Assembly (NCBI GenBank): GCA_900542295.1
Contig: UQNJ01000001.1
Coordinates: forward strand, 62,001-126,000
From: an uncultured Eubacteriales bacterium
GTDB taxonomy: Bacteria; Bacillota; Clostridia; Peptostreptococcales; Anaerovoracaceae
DNA length: 64,000 bases
Direction: 5' to 3'
Positions 9,067-17,550 of the stretch are shown here, piece by piece; the first letter of the stretch is position 1; each line of letters opens with the position of its first letter. The notes beneath the pieces were generated by a model that saw only the letters and a program-made list of their open reading frames with translations, was not told where the DNA came from and did not search any database. The position numbers were made by a program, and so were the translations under genes.

Positions 9067-9963
9067 ATGAACACTCTTGAAAACATACTGAAAAAGCTTC
9101 CGGCACATTTAGTCAGAGAGTTTGCAAATGTTCCAGACCCGTTATTGGAACAACTGGAGGAAATCAGACTTATTTGCGGCAAGCCTGTCAGAATAAACTG
9201 CAAAAGAACTGAAAAATTTCTAACTGAAAACATATCGAAAGATGATCTTCAGAATATACTTAACAACCTCATAAAATTTTCTTATTACGCATATGAAGAA
9301 GACATGGCAAAAGGTTTCGTCACTATAGAAGGCGGACACAGAGTCGGAATTTGCGGAAAAACAGTTATTAAAAACGGAGAGCCGGCATTGATAAAAGAAA
9401 TAAGTTCGTTGAATATAAGATTCGCTAAAGAAATTATAGGCTGCGCTTCATCCTTAATTCCGATACTTATCAAAAATGAACGCCCTATAAGTACACTGAT
9501 TGTTTCGCCGCCCGGCTGCGGCAAGACAACTATGCTCCGTGACATCGCCCGAATTCTCAGCAGAAGAAAAATCAAAGTAGCAATATGTGATGAACGCTCC
9601 GAAATCGCAGGAATGTACAATTCCATGCCAAGCTTCGATCTTGGTCCAAGAACGGATGTTTTAGACGGATGTGAAAAAGCCTACGGAATATCAATGTTAA
9701 TCCGTTCAATGTCACCTGATGTTATCATAACGGATGAAATAGGAAAAGTTACAGACATAAATGCCGCAGAAATGTGCTCCGTTGCCGGAGTTTCTCTTAT
9801 AACATCAGTACATGGAAACTGCCGCCGGGATATTCTTGAAAGCCCAATAAGTACTCTTGTCAAAAACGGAACTTTTAAAAATATAGTTTATCTTTCTTCA
9901 GCAGAAGGTCCCGGTACAATTAAAAATATAGAATGTATAAAAGAGGCTGCACATGATTCTTAA
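9067..9963 (+). CDS. spoIIIAA: Stage III sporulation protein AA (ATPase)
   Basis: 298 residues. A secretion-type ATPase domain has Walker A PPGCGKTT near residue 156, an IICDERSEIAG-like stretch, and a Walker B-like VIITDEIGK. SpoIIIAA is thought to energise the SpoIIIA-SpoIIQ channel linking mother cell and forespore during engulfment. GAAAAGAGGAT precedes the start. It is the first gene of an eight-gene operon in the canonical AA-AH order and overlaps spoIIIAB by 11 bases. Confidence 0.95.
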   Translation: MNTLENILKKLPAHLVREFANVPDPLLEQLEEIRLICGKPVRINCKRTEKFLTENISKDDLQNILNNLIKFSYYAYEEDMAKGFVTIEGGHRVGICGKTVIKNGEPALIKEISSLNIRFAKEIIGCASSLIPILIKNERPISTLIVSPPGCGKTTMLRDIARILSRRKIKVAICDERSEIAGMYNSMPSFDLGPRTDVLDGCEKAYGISMLIRSMSPDVIITDEIGKVTDINAAEMCSVAGVSLITSVHGNCRRDILESPISTLVKNGTFKNIVYLSSAEGPGTIKNIECIKEAAHDS

Positions 9964-10471
9964 ATTTATAGCGCTTACAGGAATAATAACAGCTTCCGGG
10001 CTTGTAGGTATGACAAAGACAAAAGTTCTTAAAGAACGAGTTGCAATTCTTGAAGATTATATGCAGATGATAATCGAGCTTAAGGGCAAAATAAATTATT
10101 TTAAAGAACCTTTGCCTGTAATTTTTGAAAAACTCAGAGAAGATAGCAATTCAAAAGCTCATATATTTTTAAAGTCTCTAAGTTTGGAGTTACTTAAAAC
10201 CGATACTCAAATCACTTCCGCCTGGTACGATAAACTGTATGAAATTTATAATAACTGCCCGCTTACTGAAGAAGACATTGAAATTATTAAATATCCCGGA
10301 GAATTTATAGGACAAACAGACTTTGAAAACCATCTGTACCATTTTGCATATCTTGAAGAAAAACTAAAAAATCAAATTACAGAAGCAAAAGAATCTCTCC
10401 GCAGGAAAGGTCCTATGTATAACAGGATAGGGTTTTTTTTAGGAAGTATAGGCGCAATAATATTGTTTTAA
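9953..10471 (+). CDS. spoIIIAB: Stage III sporulation protein AB
   Basis: 172 residues, the usual length. An N-terminal hydrophobic segment (about residues 3-20) is followed by a helical soluble domain resembling type II secretion GspF proteins, with the typical RKGPMYNRIGFFLG near a second C-terminal membrane segment. It is believed to be a membrane platform piece of the SpoIIIA-SpoIIQ complex. The start lies within the end of spoIIIAA, implying translational coupling. Confidence 0.93.
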   Translation: MILKFIALTGIITASGLVGMTKTKVLKERVAILEDYMQMIIELKGKINYFKEPLPVIFEKLREDSNSKAHIFLKSLSLELLKTDTQITSAWYDKLYEIYNNCPLTEEDIEIIKYPGEFIGQTDFENHLYHFAYLEEKLKNQITEAKESLRRKGPMYNRIGFFLGSIGAIILF

Positions 10472-10482
10472 GAGGTACATAT

Positions 10483-10683
10483 ATGTCTTTTGATATAAAT
10501 ATATTATTTAAAATATCAGCTATAGGTATAGCTATAGCACTGCTTAACATGATACTTATAAAGGCGGGAAGAGAAGAGGAAGCTATGCTTACAACTTTAG
10601 CCGGAGTCATAATAGTATTAGCAATAATTATAAGTATGATAAGCCAATTCTTTGAAACAGTTAAAACATTTTTGGAATTCTAA
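10483..10683 (+). CDS. spoIIIAC: Stage III sporulation protein AC
   Basis: 66 residues, almost entirely two transmembrane helices with the family-typical short loop KAGREEEA between them. This matches the small SpoIIIAC membrane component of the sporulation channel. An AGAGGT ribosome site lies 7 bases upstream, and spoIIIAD begins one base after its stop. Confidence 0.94.
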   Translation: MSFDINILFKISAIGIAIALLNMILIKAGREEEAMLTTLAGVIIVLAIIISMISQFFETVKTFLEF

Positions 10684-10684
10684 A

Positions 10685-11071
10685 ATGGATACATTACTCA
10701 AAATATGCGCTGTAGGTATAGTGTCGCTTATTACCATATCCATTGTAAAAGCATATAAACCTGAATTCACCGTAGAAATAAGTCTTTGCGCCGGGCTTAT
10801 ACTTCTTTATCTGACAATAGACAGCTTAAAAGCAGGATTTGTATTTATTGCAGGCATATACGAGGAACTTTCTTATGGTAAAGAATATTTCCCCATAATC
10901 CTAAAAGTCTTGGCAATAGCTTACATAACCGAATTCACTTCAGCAATATGTCAGGACGCAGGCGAAAAATCAATCGCAAATAAAATTGAACTTGCCGGTA
11001 AAATCGCCATATTTTTCGCCGCTATACCGGTATTCACCTCGCTTTTAAAACTGCTTAACAATCTGATCTGA
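10685..11071 (+). CDS. spoIIIAD: Stage III sporulation protein AD
   Basis: 128 residues with four predicted membrane helices, the normal SpoIIIAD length. The ATG at 10685 was chosen over an upstream start at 10652 because the latter lies inside spoIIIAC and would add a non-hydrophobic leader not seen in the family. The stop overlaps the spoIIIAE start as TGATG. It is an integral membrane subunit of the SpoIIIA complex. Confidence 0.93.
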   Translation: MDTLLKICAVGIVSLITISIVKAYKPEFTVEISLCAGLILLYLTIDSLKAGFVFIAGIYEELSYGKEYFPIILKVLAIAYITEFTSAICQDAGEKSIANKIELAGKIAIFFAAIPVFTSLLKLLNNLI

Positions 11072-12156
11072 TGGACTATCAAAAAATTTTAGAAGAACAA
11101 TTTAATAATGTGGTAAATAAAGAAGCTCTAAATAAGCTGATATCAGACGCAAATGATATCACCGGAAACCTTGCTGCAAATTTTTCCGTTGAAAATATAC
11201 TTGGAGCTGCTATGAAAGGGCAGAGTATATTTGACAATACTCAAACTGTCGAGAGCTTAAAAGAGCTTTTTTTCCTTGAAATGAGAAACGCTCTGATTCT
11301 GTGCGTGGAAATTTTAAGTATATGCATAATAATAGGTCTTCTTAAAGGCCTTTCCAACTCATTTGGAAGTAAATCCGTTTCTGATATAAGTATGCTAATA
11401 TGTTCAATGGTTATCGTAGGTATTTCCATAACCAATTTTAAAGAAACATATACTTTAGCTATCGATACAGTAAATACAATGACCTCTACCATGCAGATAC
11501 TTATGCCTGTAATAATAGGAATTCTTTTGGCAACCGGCTCTGTAACTTCCGGCACTGTTTTAAGTCCCATGATAATAGGCAGCGTCACAGGAACCGCATT
11601 TATACTCAAGACATTTATACTTCCTGCACTGTTTATTTCGACTGTGCTTGCACTTATAAATTGTTTAACAGAAAAAGATTATGTAAATAAACTTTCAAAA
11701 CTGCTTAGAAATGCCTCTGTTACATTAACCGGTTTTCTTCTTGTTATACTTGCCGGTGTTATAAACATTCAGGGACTTTTAACCGACACCTCAGACGGTC
11801 TTTTGCTTAATACTGCAAAATTTTCACTCAGCAATTTCATACCTATAGTGGGGGGCTTCACATCTGACACCGTTGAACTATTTCTCAGATGTATGACTTC
11901 AATCAAAAGTGTTGTCGGAGTTTTCGGAATAATTCTTTTAATAATTCTGTTATTGGTTCCTTTGATAAAAATACTTATAATCGCTGTAATATATAAAATA
12001 ACTGCAGCTCTCGCCGAACCGGTAACAGAATCGAAAATTTCATCGGGGCTTAATGAGATGGGCAGCTGTATGATATCCATAGGGTCTATAATGTTTTTTA
12101 CCTCTCTGCTTTTTATAATATTTATAACCACGATTATAAGAATAGGAGGCAGTTGA
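11071..12156 (+). CDS. spoIIIAE: Stage III sporulation protein AE
   Basis: 361 residues with a soluble N-terminal region of about 70 residues and then seven to eight hydrophobic segments, as in other SpoIIIAE proteins (B. subtilis has about 400 residues). It is a multi-spanning membrane component of the mother-cell side of the feeding-tube channel. Start and stop both overlap neighbouring genes (TGATG at each junction), so AD, AE and AF are translationally coupled. Confidence 0.94.
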   Translation: MDYQKILEEQFNNVVNKEALNKLISDANDITGNLAANFSVENILGAAMKGQSIFDNTQTVESLKELFFLEMRNALILCVEILSICIIIGLLKGLSNSFGSKSVSDISMLICSMVIVGISITNFKETYTLAIDTVNTMTSTMQILMPVIIGILLATGSVTSGTVLSPMIIGSVTGTAFILKTFILPALFISTVLALINCLTEKDYVNKLSKLLRNASVTLTGFLLVILAGVINIQGLLTDTSDGLLLNTAKFSLSNFIPIVGGFTSDTVELFLRCMTSIKSVVGVFGIILLIILLLVPLIKILIIAVIYKITAALAEPVTESKISSGLNEMGSCMISIGSIMFFTSLLFIIFITTIIRIGGS

Positions 12157-12329
12157 TGGAAAGGGTATACACATGGATTCAGGATATATTCCTTATAATA
12201 ATATCCTTATCTTTCTTTCAAATACTGATTCCGGATTCAAAGACAGAAAAATATCTCAAATTTATATTTTCCATGATAATACTTGCAATTATAGCAGAGC
12301 CTGTCATTTTATTACTGAACGGACAGTAA
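12156..12329 (+). CDS. spoIIIAF: Stage III sporulation protein AF, very short form
   Basis: 57 residues, beginning MERVYTWIQDIF and ending EPVILLLNGQ. It contains only the conserved N-terminal two-helix membrane module of SpoIIIAF, including the WIQ, LIPDSKTEKYLKFI and EP features. B. subtilis SpoIIIAF is about 206 residues and has a soluble ring-building domain after this module, which is absent here. The stop at 12327-12329 is followed by only 39 bases before spoIIIAG, with no leftover domain in any frame, so this looks like a genuine short gene rather than a fresh frameshift. AGGAGG at 12144-12149 is the ribosome site. Confidence 0.85.
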   Translation: MERVYTWIQDIFLIIISLSFFQILIPDSKTEKYLKFIFSMIILAIIAEPVILLLNGQ

Positions 12330-12368
12330 TATTTACAATAGGAAATTCATATAAATAGGAGTAAGATT

Positions 12369-12731
12369 ATGTTTGAAAAAATTACTGCAAAAGAGAACTT
12401 CATCAAACTCATAACGGTACTTCTTATAGCCTCCATAGGCATACTCGCATTGAGTATACTGACAGAAAATTCCGATGGACGAAAACAAATATCAGATAAT
12501 GACGGTGCATCTGAAGAACAGCTGTGCAGCATACTTTCAAGCATTAAAGGAGCAGGTGAGGTTGATGTAATAGTTCAATACGACAAAGACAATACTGTAG
12601 CAGGTGTTATAGTTACCGCTGAGGGAGGGGATGATCCGGTAACTGTAAACGCTCTTACAAGTGGTGTTGCCACGCTGTACAACATACCGGTTTCAAGCGT
12701 AATAGTTTTTGAGAAAGAACAGGAGGAATGA
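12369..12731 (+). CDS. spoIIIAG: Stage III sporulation protein AG, short form
   Basis: 120 residues against about 229 in B. subtilis. It has a membrane helix at about residues 13-31, a short acidic linker, then a compact ring-building domain: EEQLCSILSSIKGAGEVDVIVQYD, here spanning residues 49-72, then GVIVTAEGGDDPVTV and VSSVIVFEK. The long insertion that forms the beta-barrel of the Bacillus SpoIIIAG ring, between the second and third core strands, is reduced to about four residues. Preceded by ATAGGAG. SpoIIIAG forms the large ring in the mother-cell membrane. Confidence 0.88.
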   Translation: MFEKITAKENFIKLITVLLIASIGILALSILTENSDGRKQISDNDGASEEQLCSILSSIKGAGEVDVIVQYDKDNTVAGVIVTAEGGDDPVTVNALTSGVATLYNIPVSSVIVFEKEQEE

Positions 12732-12733
12732 CC

Positions 12734-13282
12734 TTGAAAAAAAAGTTCAGTTATAAGGATATTTTGTATAAGAGTAAAAGGCTCATGGTTTTGGGTTTAG
12801 TTGTAGTTTTAGGTACGGGAGTTATAGTTTCTTCCAAACTTGACAAAAAAGACGAGCCTCCTATACATGACGGCGAAGTCCTTGTCGACAGTCTTGCGGT
12901 AACAGGAGAACAAGAAGAAAAAGTTTCTGCCGAAGAAAAAGGAAATTTCGATACCATGCGAGCTCAAATCGAACTGGAAAGGAACAAGCTGATTTCAACC
13001 TTGGATTCTACCATAAATAACAGTACCAATGATGGAGAAAAGAAAAATGCTTCAGAGGAAAAACAACGAATAATGGACTATATGGAAACAGAACTTGCAA
13101 TAGAAAGTATAATAAATTCAAAGGGACTTCCGGCTTCGTTTGTACTTATTACAGAAAGCAGTATAAGCGTTACAGTGGATAAACAGGAATTAGATACCAA
13201 TACCGTAACGAAAATATGCGATATAGTAATGAGGGAAACCGGTAAACCGGCTGATAAGATAATAATTCAAAGCAAATATTAA
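12734..13282 (+). CDS. spoIIIAH: Stage III sporulation protein AH
   Basis: 182 residues: a charged N-terminus, a membrane helix at about 18-36, a helical linker rich in E and K, and a C-terminal ring-building domain that pairs with forespore SpoIIQ. I place the start at the TTG at 12734, because AGGAGG at 12721-12726 is 7 bases upstream; the ATG at 12728 would leave one base of spacing. Length is slightly below the B. subtilis protein (218). It is the last gene of the operon and is followed by a terminator. Confidence 0.9.
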   Translation: MKKKFSYKDILYKSKRLMVLGLVVVLGTGVIVSSKLDKKDEPPIHDGEVLVDSLAVTGEQEEKVSAEEKGNFDTMRAQIELERNKLISTLDSTINNSTNDGEKKNASEEKQRIMDYMETELAIESIINSKGLPASFVLITESSISVTVDKQELDTNTVTKICDIVMRETGKPADKIIIQSKY

Positions 13283-13283
13283 A

Positions 13284-13315
13284 AGCAGAAAGGGCTCATG
13301 TCCTTTCTGCTTTTT
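13284..13315 (+). terminator. Rho-independent terminator of spoIIIA
   Basis: A 10-bp perfect stem (13284-13293 with 13302-13311), an 8-base loop and a T-tract at 13311-13315, directly after the spoIIIAH stop. Confidence 0.95.
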
Positions 13316-13353
13316 ATATAATTGATTTTTGCATTGATATAATTAGCAATTTC

Positions 13354-13382
13354 TTGACACCCACTTTTTGTTTGAGTATAAT
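13354..13382 (+). promoter_or_regulatory. Consensus sigma-A promoter of the mrp operon
   Basis: TTGACA at 13354-13359, a 17-base spacer and TATAAT at 13377-13382: a full consensus match. It lies between the spoIIIA terminator and mrpE, giving a leader of about 35 bases. Confidence 0.93.
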
Positions 13383-13422
13383 TATAATAGTTAATTTTTT
13401 GCTTTTTTTAAGGAGGTATAAG

Positions 13423-14001
13423 ATGCATAGGTGGCGAAGGCGCAGCCTTTCTCATTTCTTAGGTTTAACCATTGGCTTATTTACTATCTGGGTGTTGCTT
13501 TCAGGTAAATTTGAAGCGAAGTTTTTGCTTGTCGGCTTGCTTTCATCACTCGTCATTTCTTATATTTCAATTCCGTTCCTGACTATAAAAAATGCAAGAA
13601 CAGGTAAGGAATTTTTTGTTTTAAATATCAATCATCTTAAACTTATCCCTTATTCCATATGGGTTATTAAAGAAATTTTCAAATCTGCCATCGATGTTTC
13701 TCGTGAAATTTTGAAATTTCATGTTGATTATGAACCTCGTATAGTCTATTTTTCCATGCCTTTTGAAAATCCAATGGCAGGTGTAATTTTATCAAACTCC
13801 ATAATACTTACTCCCGGCACCATTACTCTTGATGTTACAGAAGACGGCATTTACGAAGTTCATGCTATCAACAAGAAAGCTGCAAATGACATGTTAAGCG
13901 GAACCATGGCCTTGAAGGTTGCAGCACTGTTCGGAGAAACATGTGAGTTTGTTCCGCTCCCGGATATGGAAATTTCCGATATTCCAAGGGAGGTTTTTTA
14001 A
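13423..14001 (+). CDS. mrpE: Mrp-type cation/proton antiporter subunit E
   Basis: 192 residues of the MnhE/PhaE family: N-terminal membrane helices, then a soluble domain with NPMAGVILSNSIILTPGTIT, the family signature, and a short VHAINKKAA stretch. The ATG at 13423 follows AAGGAGGT at 13410-13417. MrpE is an accessory membrane subunit of the multi-protein antiporter that exchanges Na+ or other monovalent cations for protons. It is the first gene of a ten-gene operon. Confidence 0.93.
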   Translation: MHRWRRRSLSHFLGLTIGLFTIWVLLSGKFEAKFLLVGLLSSLVISYISIPFLTIKNARTGKEFFVLNINHLKLIPYSIWVIKEIFKSAIDVSREILKFHVDYEPRIVYFSMPFENPMAGVILSNSIILTPGTITLDVTEDGIYEVHAINKKAANDMLSGTMALKVAALFGETCEFVPLPDMEISDIPREVF

Positions 14002-14004
14002 TAT

Positions 14005-14292
14005 ATGGATAAATTTTTTGTTTGCTATCTTATAGGGATAGTTCTTCTCACTCTTATAATGCTTGCCCGCCTTTTTATAAATGCAGGAGTATACAACAGA
14101 TTCATAGGAATTCTTGTAATGTCCACTAATGTTATACTAATTCTTGTACTAATAGGGTTTGTAGACGGAAGAAGGGACATGTATGTCGATATAGCTATTT
14201 CATATGCAGTTTTAGGCTTTATAACCTCTGTTATAGTTGCAAAGATTCTTGGCAGCAGAAGTAATAAAAAGGAGGATAACAATGGAAATTAG
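14005..14292 (+). CDS. mrpF: Mrp-type antiporter subunit F
   Basis: 95 residues with three membrane helices, matching the small MrpF/MnhF family. GGGAGGT lies about 10 bases before the start, overlapping the end of mrpE. Its last codons overlap the mrpG start by 11 bases. It is a structural membrane subunit of the antiporter; the family has no known catalytic motif. Confidence 0.9.
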   Translation: MDKFFVCYLIGIVLLTLIMLARLFINAGVYNRFIGILVMSTNVILILVLIGFVDGRRDMYVDIAISYAVLGFITSVIVAKILGSRSNKKEDNNGN

Positions 14293-14638
14293 AAACGCTA
14301 TTACCATCCTCTTTCTCATGTTAGGTTTTATATGCTTTGTAATTACCGCAATTGGAGTTTTCAGACTGAAAGACTTTTATTCAAGGCTGCATGCTGCAGG
14401 TATATGCGAAGCGGCCGGTCTTGTTCTATGCAGCATAGGATTTTTCATATACGAAGGATTATCTATTACAGGACTTAAGATATTTACAGTCTTTATGGCG
14501 GTATTTATAGCAAGTCCCATAGGAACCCATATAATAGCAAGAGTTGCTTTCAAGCAAAGCATAAGCGGTGACGATGATGAAATTGAAGAATCACCCGATA
14601 TATTACAAAACCCTGCTTCCGAAAGGAAGGTGAGATAA
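14282..14638 (+). CDS. mrpG: Mrp-type antiporter subunit G
   Basis: 118 residues, three membrane helices, with the MnhG/PhaG features GVFRLKDFYSRLHAAG and SPIGTHIIARVAF. An acidic cytoplasmic tail ends the protein. The ATG at 14282 is preceded by AAGGAGGATAAC; a start at 14237 would lie deep inside mrpF. The gene order E-F-G matches other Mrp operons. Confidence 0.93.
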   Translation: MEIRNAITILFLMLGFICFVITAIGVFRLKDFYSRLHAAGICEAAGLVLCSIGFFIYEGLSITGLKIFTVFMAVFIASPIGTHIIARVAFKQSISGDDDEIEESPDILQNPASERKVR

Positions 14639-14639
14639 T

Positions 14640-14900
14640 ATGCCTATTTTGCTTCTTGAGGGTCTTCTGTTAGTTGCACTCATATCAATTGCAATAGCAA
14701 TAGTTTTAGGCCGCAAACTTCTTTCGGCTACAATTATTTATTGTGCTTTCAGTATTACGGCTATGCTTCTTTACACTATAGTCGGAGCCGCCGATGTAGC
14801 ATTTACCGAAGCAATTATCGGTACAATATCTACAGTGTATTTCATAATAGCTATCAAATCTATAAGCAAAGGTTCTAAAAATGGAAGAAAAAAAGATTAG
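14640..14900 (+). CDS. DUF4040 membrane protein (detached piece of MrpA)
   Basis: 86 residues, three hydrophobic helices including a conserved GAADVAFTEAIIG segment that characterises the DUF4040/MBH subunit family. In MrpA of Bacillus this region is part of the long C-terminus; in membrane-bound hydrogenases and many clostridial Mrp systems it is a separate gene, as here. A GGAAGGTGAG ribosome site overlaps the end of mrpG. It overlaps the next gene by 20 bases. Exact naming (MrpB1 or MbhD-like) varies between databases. Confidence 0.82.
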   Translation: MPILLLEGLLLVALISIAIAIVLGRKLLSATIIYCAFSITAMLLYTIVGAADVAFTEAIIGTISTVYFIIAIKSISKGSKNGRKKD

Positions 14901-15660
14901 AAGAAAAAAAATAATAGAACTTGCTCTGGTCATCGTCTTAGTAGGAATAGGGGCAATTAAAATAGGCAGCTTTCTGCCTACAATAGGAGCTTTAGATACT
15001 CCTGCCAATACAGATATATCTATGTATTACATAAACCATGCAATGGAAGATACTCATGCCCAGAATATAGTCACAGCAGTACTTGCAGATTACAGAAGTT
15101 TTGATACACTGTTTGAAACATGTGTAATGCTTTTGTCAGGTGTAGCTGTAATGGTAATTCTTTCAGACAAAAAAAAGGAAATACACTCAAACAATCCTGA
15201 GAACCTGGAGTCAAAGCATATAACCACATTTGGAAGTTCTTTGATGGATGGAGCTTTTCGTATAGTAATGCCTATAATACTTATTTACGGAATATATGTG
15301 TTGTTTCATGGTGAAGTAAGCCTTGGCGGAGGGTTTCAGGCAGGTGCTCTGATATCATGTGCTTATCTGCTTGACAGAATAATCCCAAGCTTTGATATCA
15401 TAAACAGAAGTTCAAAAGAGGAAGCAGGCCTTGTAATAGCTGCTTCCGGAACGTTGCTTTACGTAATTACGGGAATCATACCTATGTTTAATGACGGCAG
15501 ATTTCTTGAATTCGGCAAACTGCCCTTTACATGGGAAACCATTGCCGATCTTCATGCTGACGGAATACTCATGATTGAAATAGGTGTAACGATATGTGTA
15601 GCCGGCGTTATAATAACTATCTTGGAAGCAGTACTGGAAAGGACCGATTTTAATGACTGA
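14881..15660 (+). CDS. mrpB: Mrp-type antiporter subunit B with MrpA-like N-terminal segment
   Basis: 259 residues. Residues 1-100 (a helix, then NIVTAVLADYRSFDTLFE and another helix) resemble the extreme C-terminus of MrpA. Residues about 120-255 are an MnhB domain with four helices and the signature HGEVSLGGGFQAGAL. MrpB-like subunits line the ion pathway of the Mrp antiporter. The N-terminal segment plus the preceding DUF4040 gene together replace the tail missing from the separate NuoL-like subunits. It overlaps mrpC by 8 bases. Confidence 0.88.
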   Translation: MEEKKIRRKKIIELALVIVLVGIGAIKIGSFLPTIGALDTPANTDISMYYINHAMEDTHAQNIVTAVLADYRSFDTLFETCVMLLSGVAVMVILSDKKKEIHSNNPENLESKHITTFGSSLMDGAFRIVMPIILIYGIYVLFHGEVSLGGGFQAGALISCAYLLDRIIPSFDIINRSSKEEAGLVIAASGTLLYVITGIIPMFNDGRFLEFGKLPFTWETIADLHADGILMIEIGVTICVAGVIITILEAVLERTDFND

Positions 15661-16039
15661 TTTAATTCAAAACATAGAATTTTTTTTAGCGGACAGAGGA
15701 ATATATATGCTATCCATAATTCTGATGGCAATAGGTGTGTACGGAATGATAGCCTGCGGAAATTACATGAAAAAACTTATGTGTATGAACATAATGCAAG
15801 TAGCAGTAATCTTTTTCTTTTTAACTTTTGGGCAAAAAGATGGGGCGACATTGCCGGTTACTTTAGGTGAACTGTCTTCACCTGATGCATATATCAATCC
15901 TGTACCTCATGCTCTTATGCTTACCGCTATAGTAGTAAGTTTGGGTATAACCGGTGTTGGACTTGCCTTGCTTATGAGGATAAAAGATATTTACGGAACT
16001 ATAGAGGAAAATGAAATAACGGGAGGTAAGAAAAAATGA
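15653..16039 (+). CDS. mrpC: Mrp-type antiporter subunit C (NuoK-like)
   Basis: 128 residues, three membrane helices, with the MrpC/NuoK signature INPVPHALMLTAIVVSLG and a conserved acidic region near the second helix. It is homologous to NuoK of complex I and takes part in ion translocation. The start overlaps the end of mrpB and the stop overlaps the start of the next gene (ATGA), so translation is coupled. Confidence 0.93.
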   Translation: MTDLIQNIEFFLADRGIYMLSIILMAIGVYGMIACGNYMKKLMCMNIMQVAVIFFFLTFGQKDGATLPVTLGELSSPDAYINPVPHALMLTAIVVSLGITGVGLALLMRIKDIYGTIEENEITGGKKK

Positions 16040-17550
16040 ACCAGTTCCTTTTTCATCTCCCCATACTTGTCATGCTTTTTCCTCTTGCTGCAACGCTCTT
16101 ATGCCTGATATTAGGTCATTTCAGTGCAAACGCAGCAAAGAGAACTGTGATTTCTTCACTCTTTCTTTCTGTAATTTTTGCAGTTATACAGCTGCTGAAA
16201 GTAGTCTTGACTAATGAGCCTATTCATTATTATCTCGGTGGCTGGCTCTCTCCTATAGGAATAGAATTCGTTATCGATGGTCTTTCCGGTACGATTATAG
16301 TTCTGGTTTCTGTAATATCATGGACCACGGCGCTGTTCAGCAGTCCTTTTGAAGTTCTTGAAAGAGGAAGCAACAAGTTCCGATCTGCCGGATATTATGC
16401 AATGCTTTCATTCTTATCACTCGGTCTTCTTGGAATGGCCTCGACTGGAGATGCTTTTAATTTATATGTATTTATGGAAATAACCGCTATTTCAGGATAC
16501 GGTCTTATTGCATGCGGAGAAGAAAAAGGTCCTATAGCCGCTTTTCGCTACCTTCTGACAGGTACGGCAGGCGCCCTTATGTATCTTTTAGGTGTTGGAT
16601 TTTTATATGCTGCAACAGGAACCTTAAATATGGAATATCTATCAAAAGAAATGCCTGAACTTGTTAACAGCCCACTTATTATGCTTTCAATAGCATGTAT
16701 GATAATCGGCTTTGGAATCAAGATGGCATTGTTTCCACTTCACGGATGGCAGCCGGCAGCTCACTCTTATGCGCATACAGGCGCAGACCCGATGATTGCA
16801 GGAATTATGATAAAAGTACCTGCTTATGCAATGCTGAGATTTTTCTTCAGTGTTTTCAACGAAGCAAGTACTGTTATGCAATCTTTCTTAGATATAATAG
16901 CTATAATGGCCGTTTTAGGAATACTGTACGGTTCTCTAAAGGCCTTAAGATATGATACATACAACAAAATTCTTGCCTACTCGAGTATAGGACAGGTAGG
17001 CTACATAGCAATGGGATTTTCAATAGGCAACTTCTACGGTCTTTTAGGGGCAGTTCTGCATATAGTTAGCCATGCCTTCATGAAGTCAGGGTTGTTCTAT
17101 ACATCAGGAGCTTTAAAATACAAATACGGAATACACGAAACTACCCAGTTGGGGCAGATATATAAAGATATGCCTACCACATCTTTAACCATGAGCGTAT
17201 GTGCATTGTCAATGATAGGACTGCCTCCGTTTGCCGGATTTTTCAGCAAATGGTATCTTGCCATAGGTGCTATAAAAAACGGTCAGTATCTCTTCGTTGC
17301 TGTCCTTATATTGAGCAGCCTTTTAAGTGCTATATATTTCTTCAGAATATTGGAAAAATTATTCATGGACAAGAAAACAGCAGTAAAAACACAAAACTAT
17401 ACTTCTTCCAGGACTTTCCCCGAATTACCTTGGCAGATGATAATCCCGATGATAATATCGATATGTGCAATAATACTTTTAGGACTGTTTAATTCTTATA
17501 TAATAGGAGATGTTGTAGGACCTTCAATAATGGAGGTAATAGGAAAATGA
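16036..17550 (+). CDS. mrpD: Mrp-type antiporter subunit D (NuoL/M/N-like), first copy
   Basis: 504 residues and about 14 membrane helices of the proton-conducting transporter family. Conserved channel features are visible: FNLYVFMEITAISGYGLIA with its glutamate, MALFPLHGWQPAAHSYAHT with the lysine-like and histidine positions, and ILAYSSIGQVGYIAMG with a conserved lysine just before it. It is the closest of the three large subunits to MrpD. Start overlaps mrpC by four bases and stop overlaps the next copy by four. Confidence 0.9.
   Translation: MNQFLFHLPILVMLFPLAATLLCLILGHFSANAAKRTVISSLFLSVIFAVIQLLKVVLTNEPIHYYLGGWLSPIGIEFVIDGLSGTIIVLVSVISWTTALFSSPFEVLERGSNKFRSAGYYAMLSFLSLGLLGMASTGDAFNLYVFMEITAISGYGLIACGEEKGPIAAFRYLLTGTAGALMYLLGVGFLYAATGTLNMEYLSKEMPELVNSPLIMLSIACMIIGFGIKMALFPLHGWQPAAHSYAHTGADPMIAGIMIKVPAYAMLRFFFSVFNEASTVMQSFLDIIAIMAVLGILYGSLKALRYDTYNKILAYSSIGQVGYIAMGFSIGNFYGLLGAVLHIVSHAFMKSGLFYTSGALKYKYGIHETTQLGQIYKDMPTTSLTMSVCALSMIGLPPFAGFFSKWYLAIGAIKNGQYLFVAVLILSSLLSAIYFFRILEKLFMDKKTAVKTQNYTSSRTFPELPWQMIIPMIISICAIILLGLFNSYIIGDVVGPSIMEVIGK

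Noticed and set aside
12156..12368. spoIIIAF as a frameshifted pseudogene
   Set aside because: Only 39 bases separate its stop from spoIIIAG and no frame holds the missing domain, so a short intact gene is simpler.
13354..13422. An extended start for mrpE at the TTG at 13354
   Set aside because: That TTG is the -35 box of the promoter; the true start has its own AAGGAGGT.
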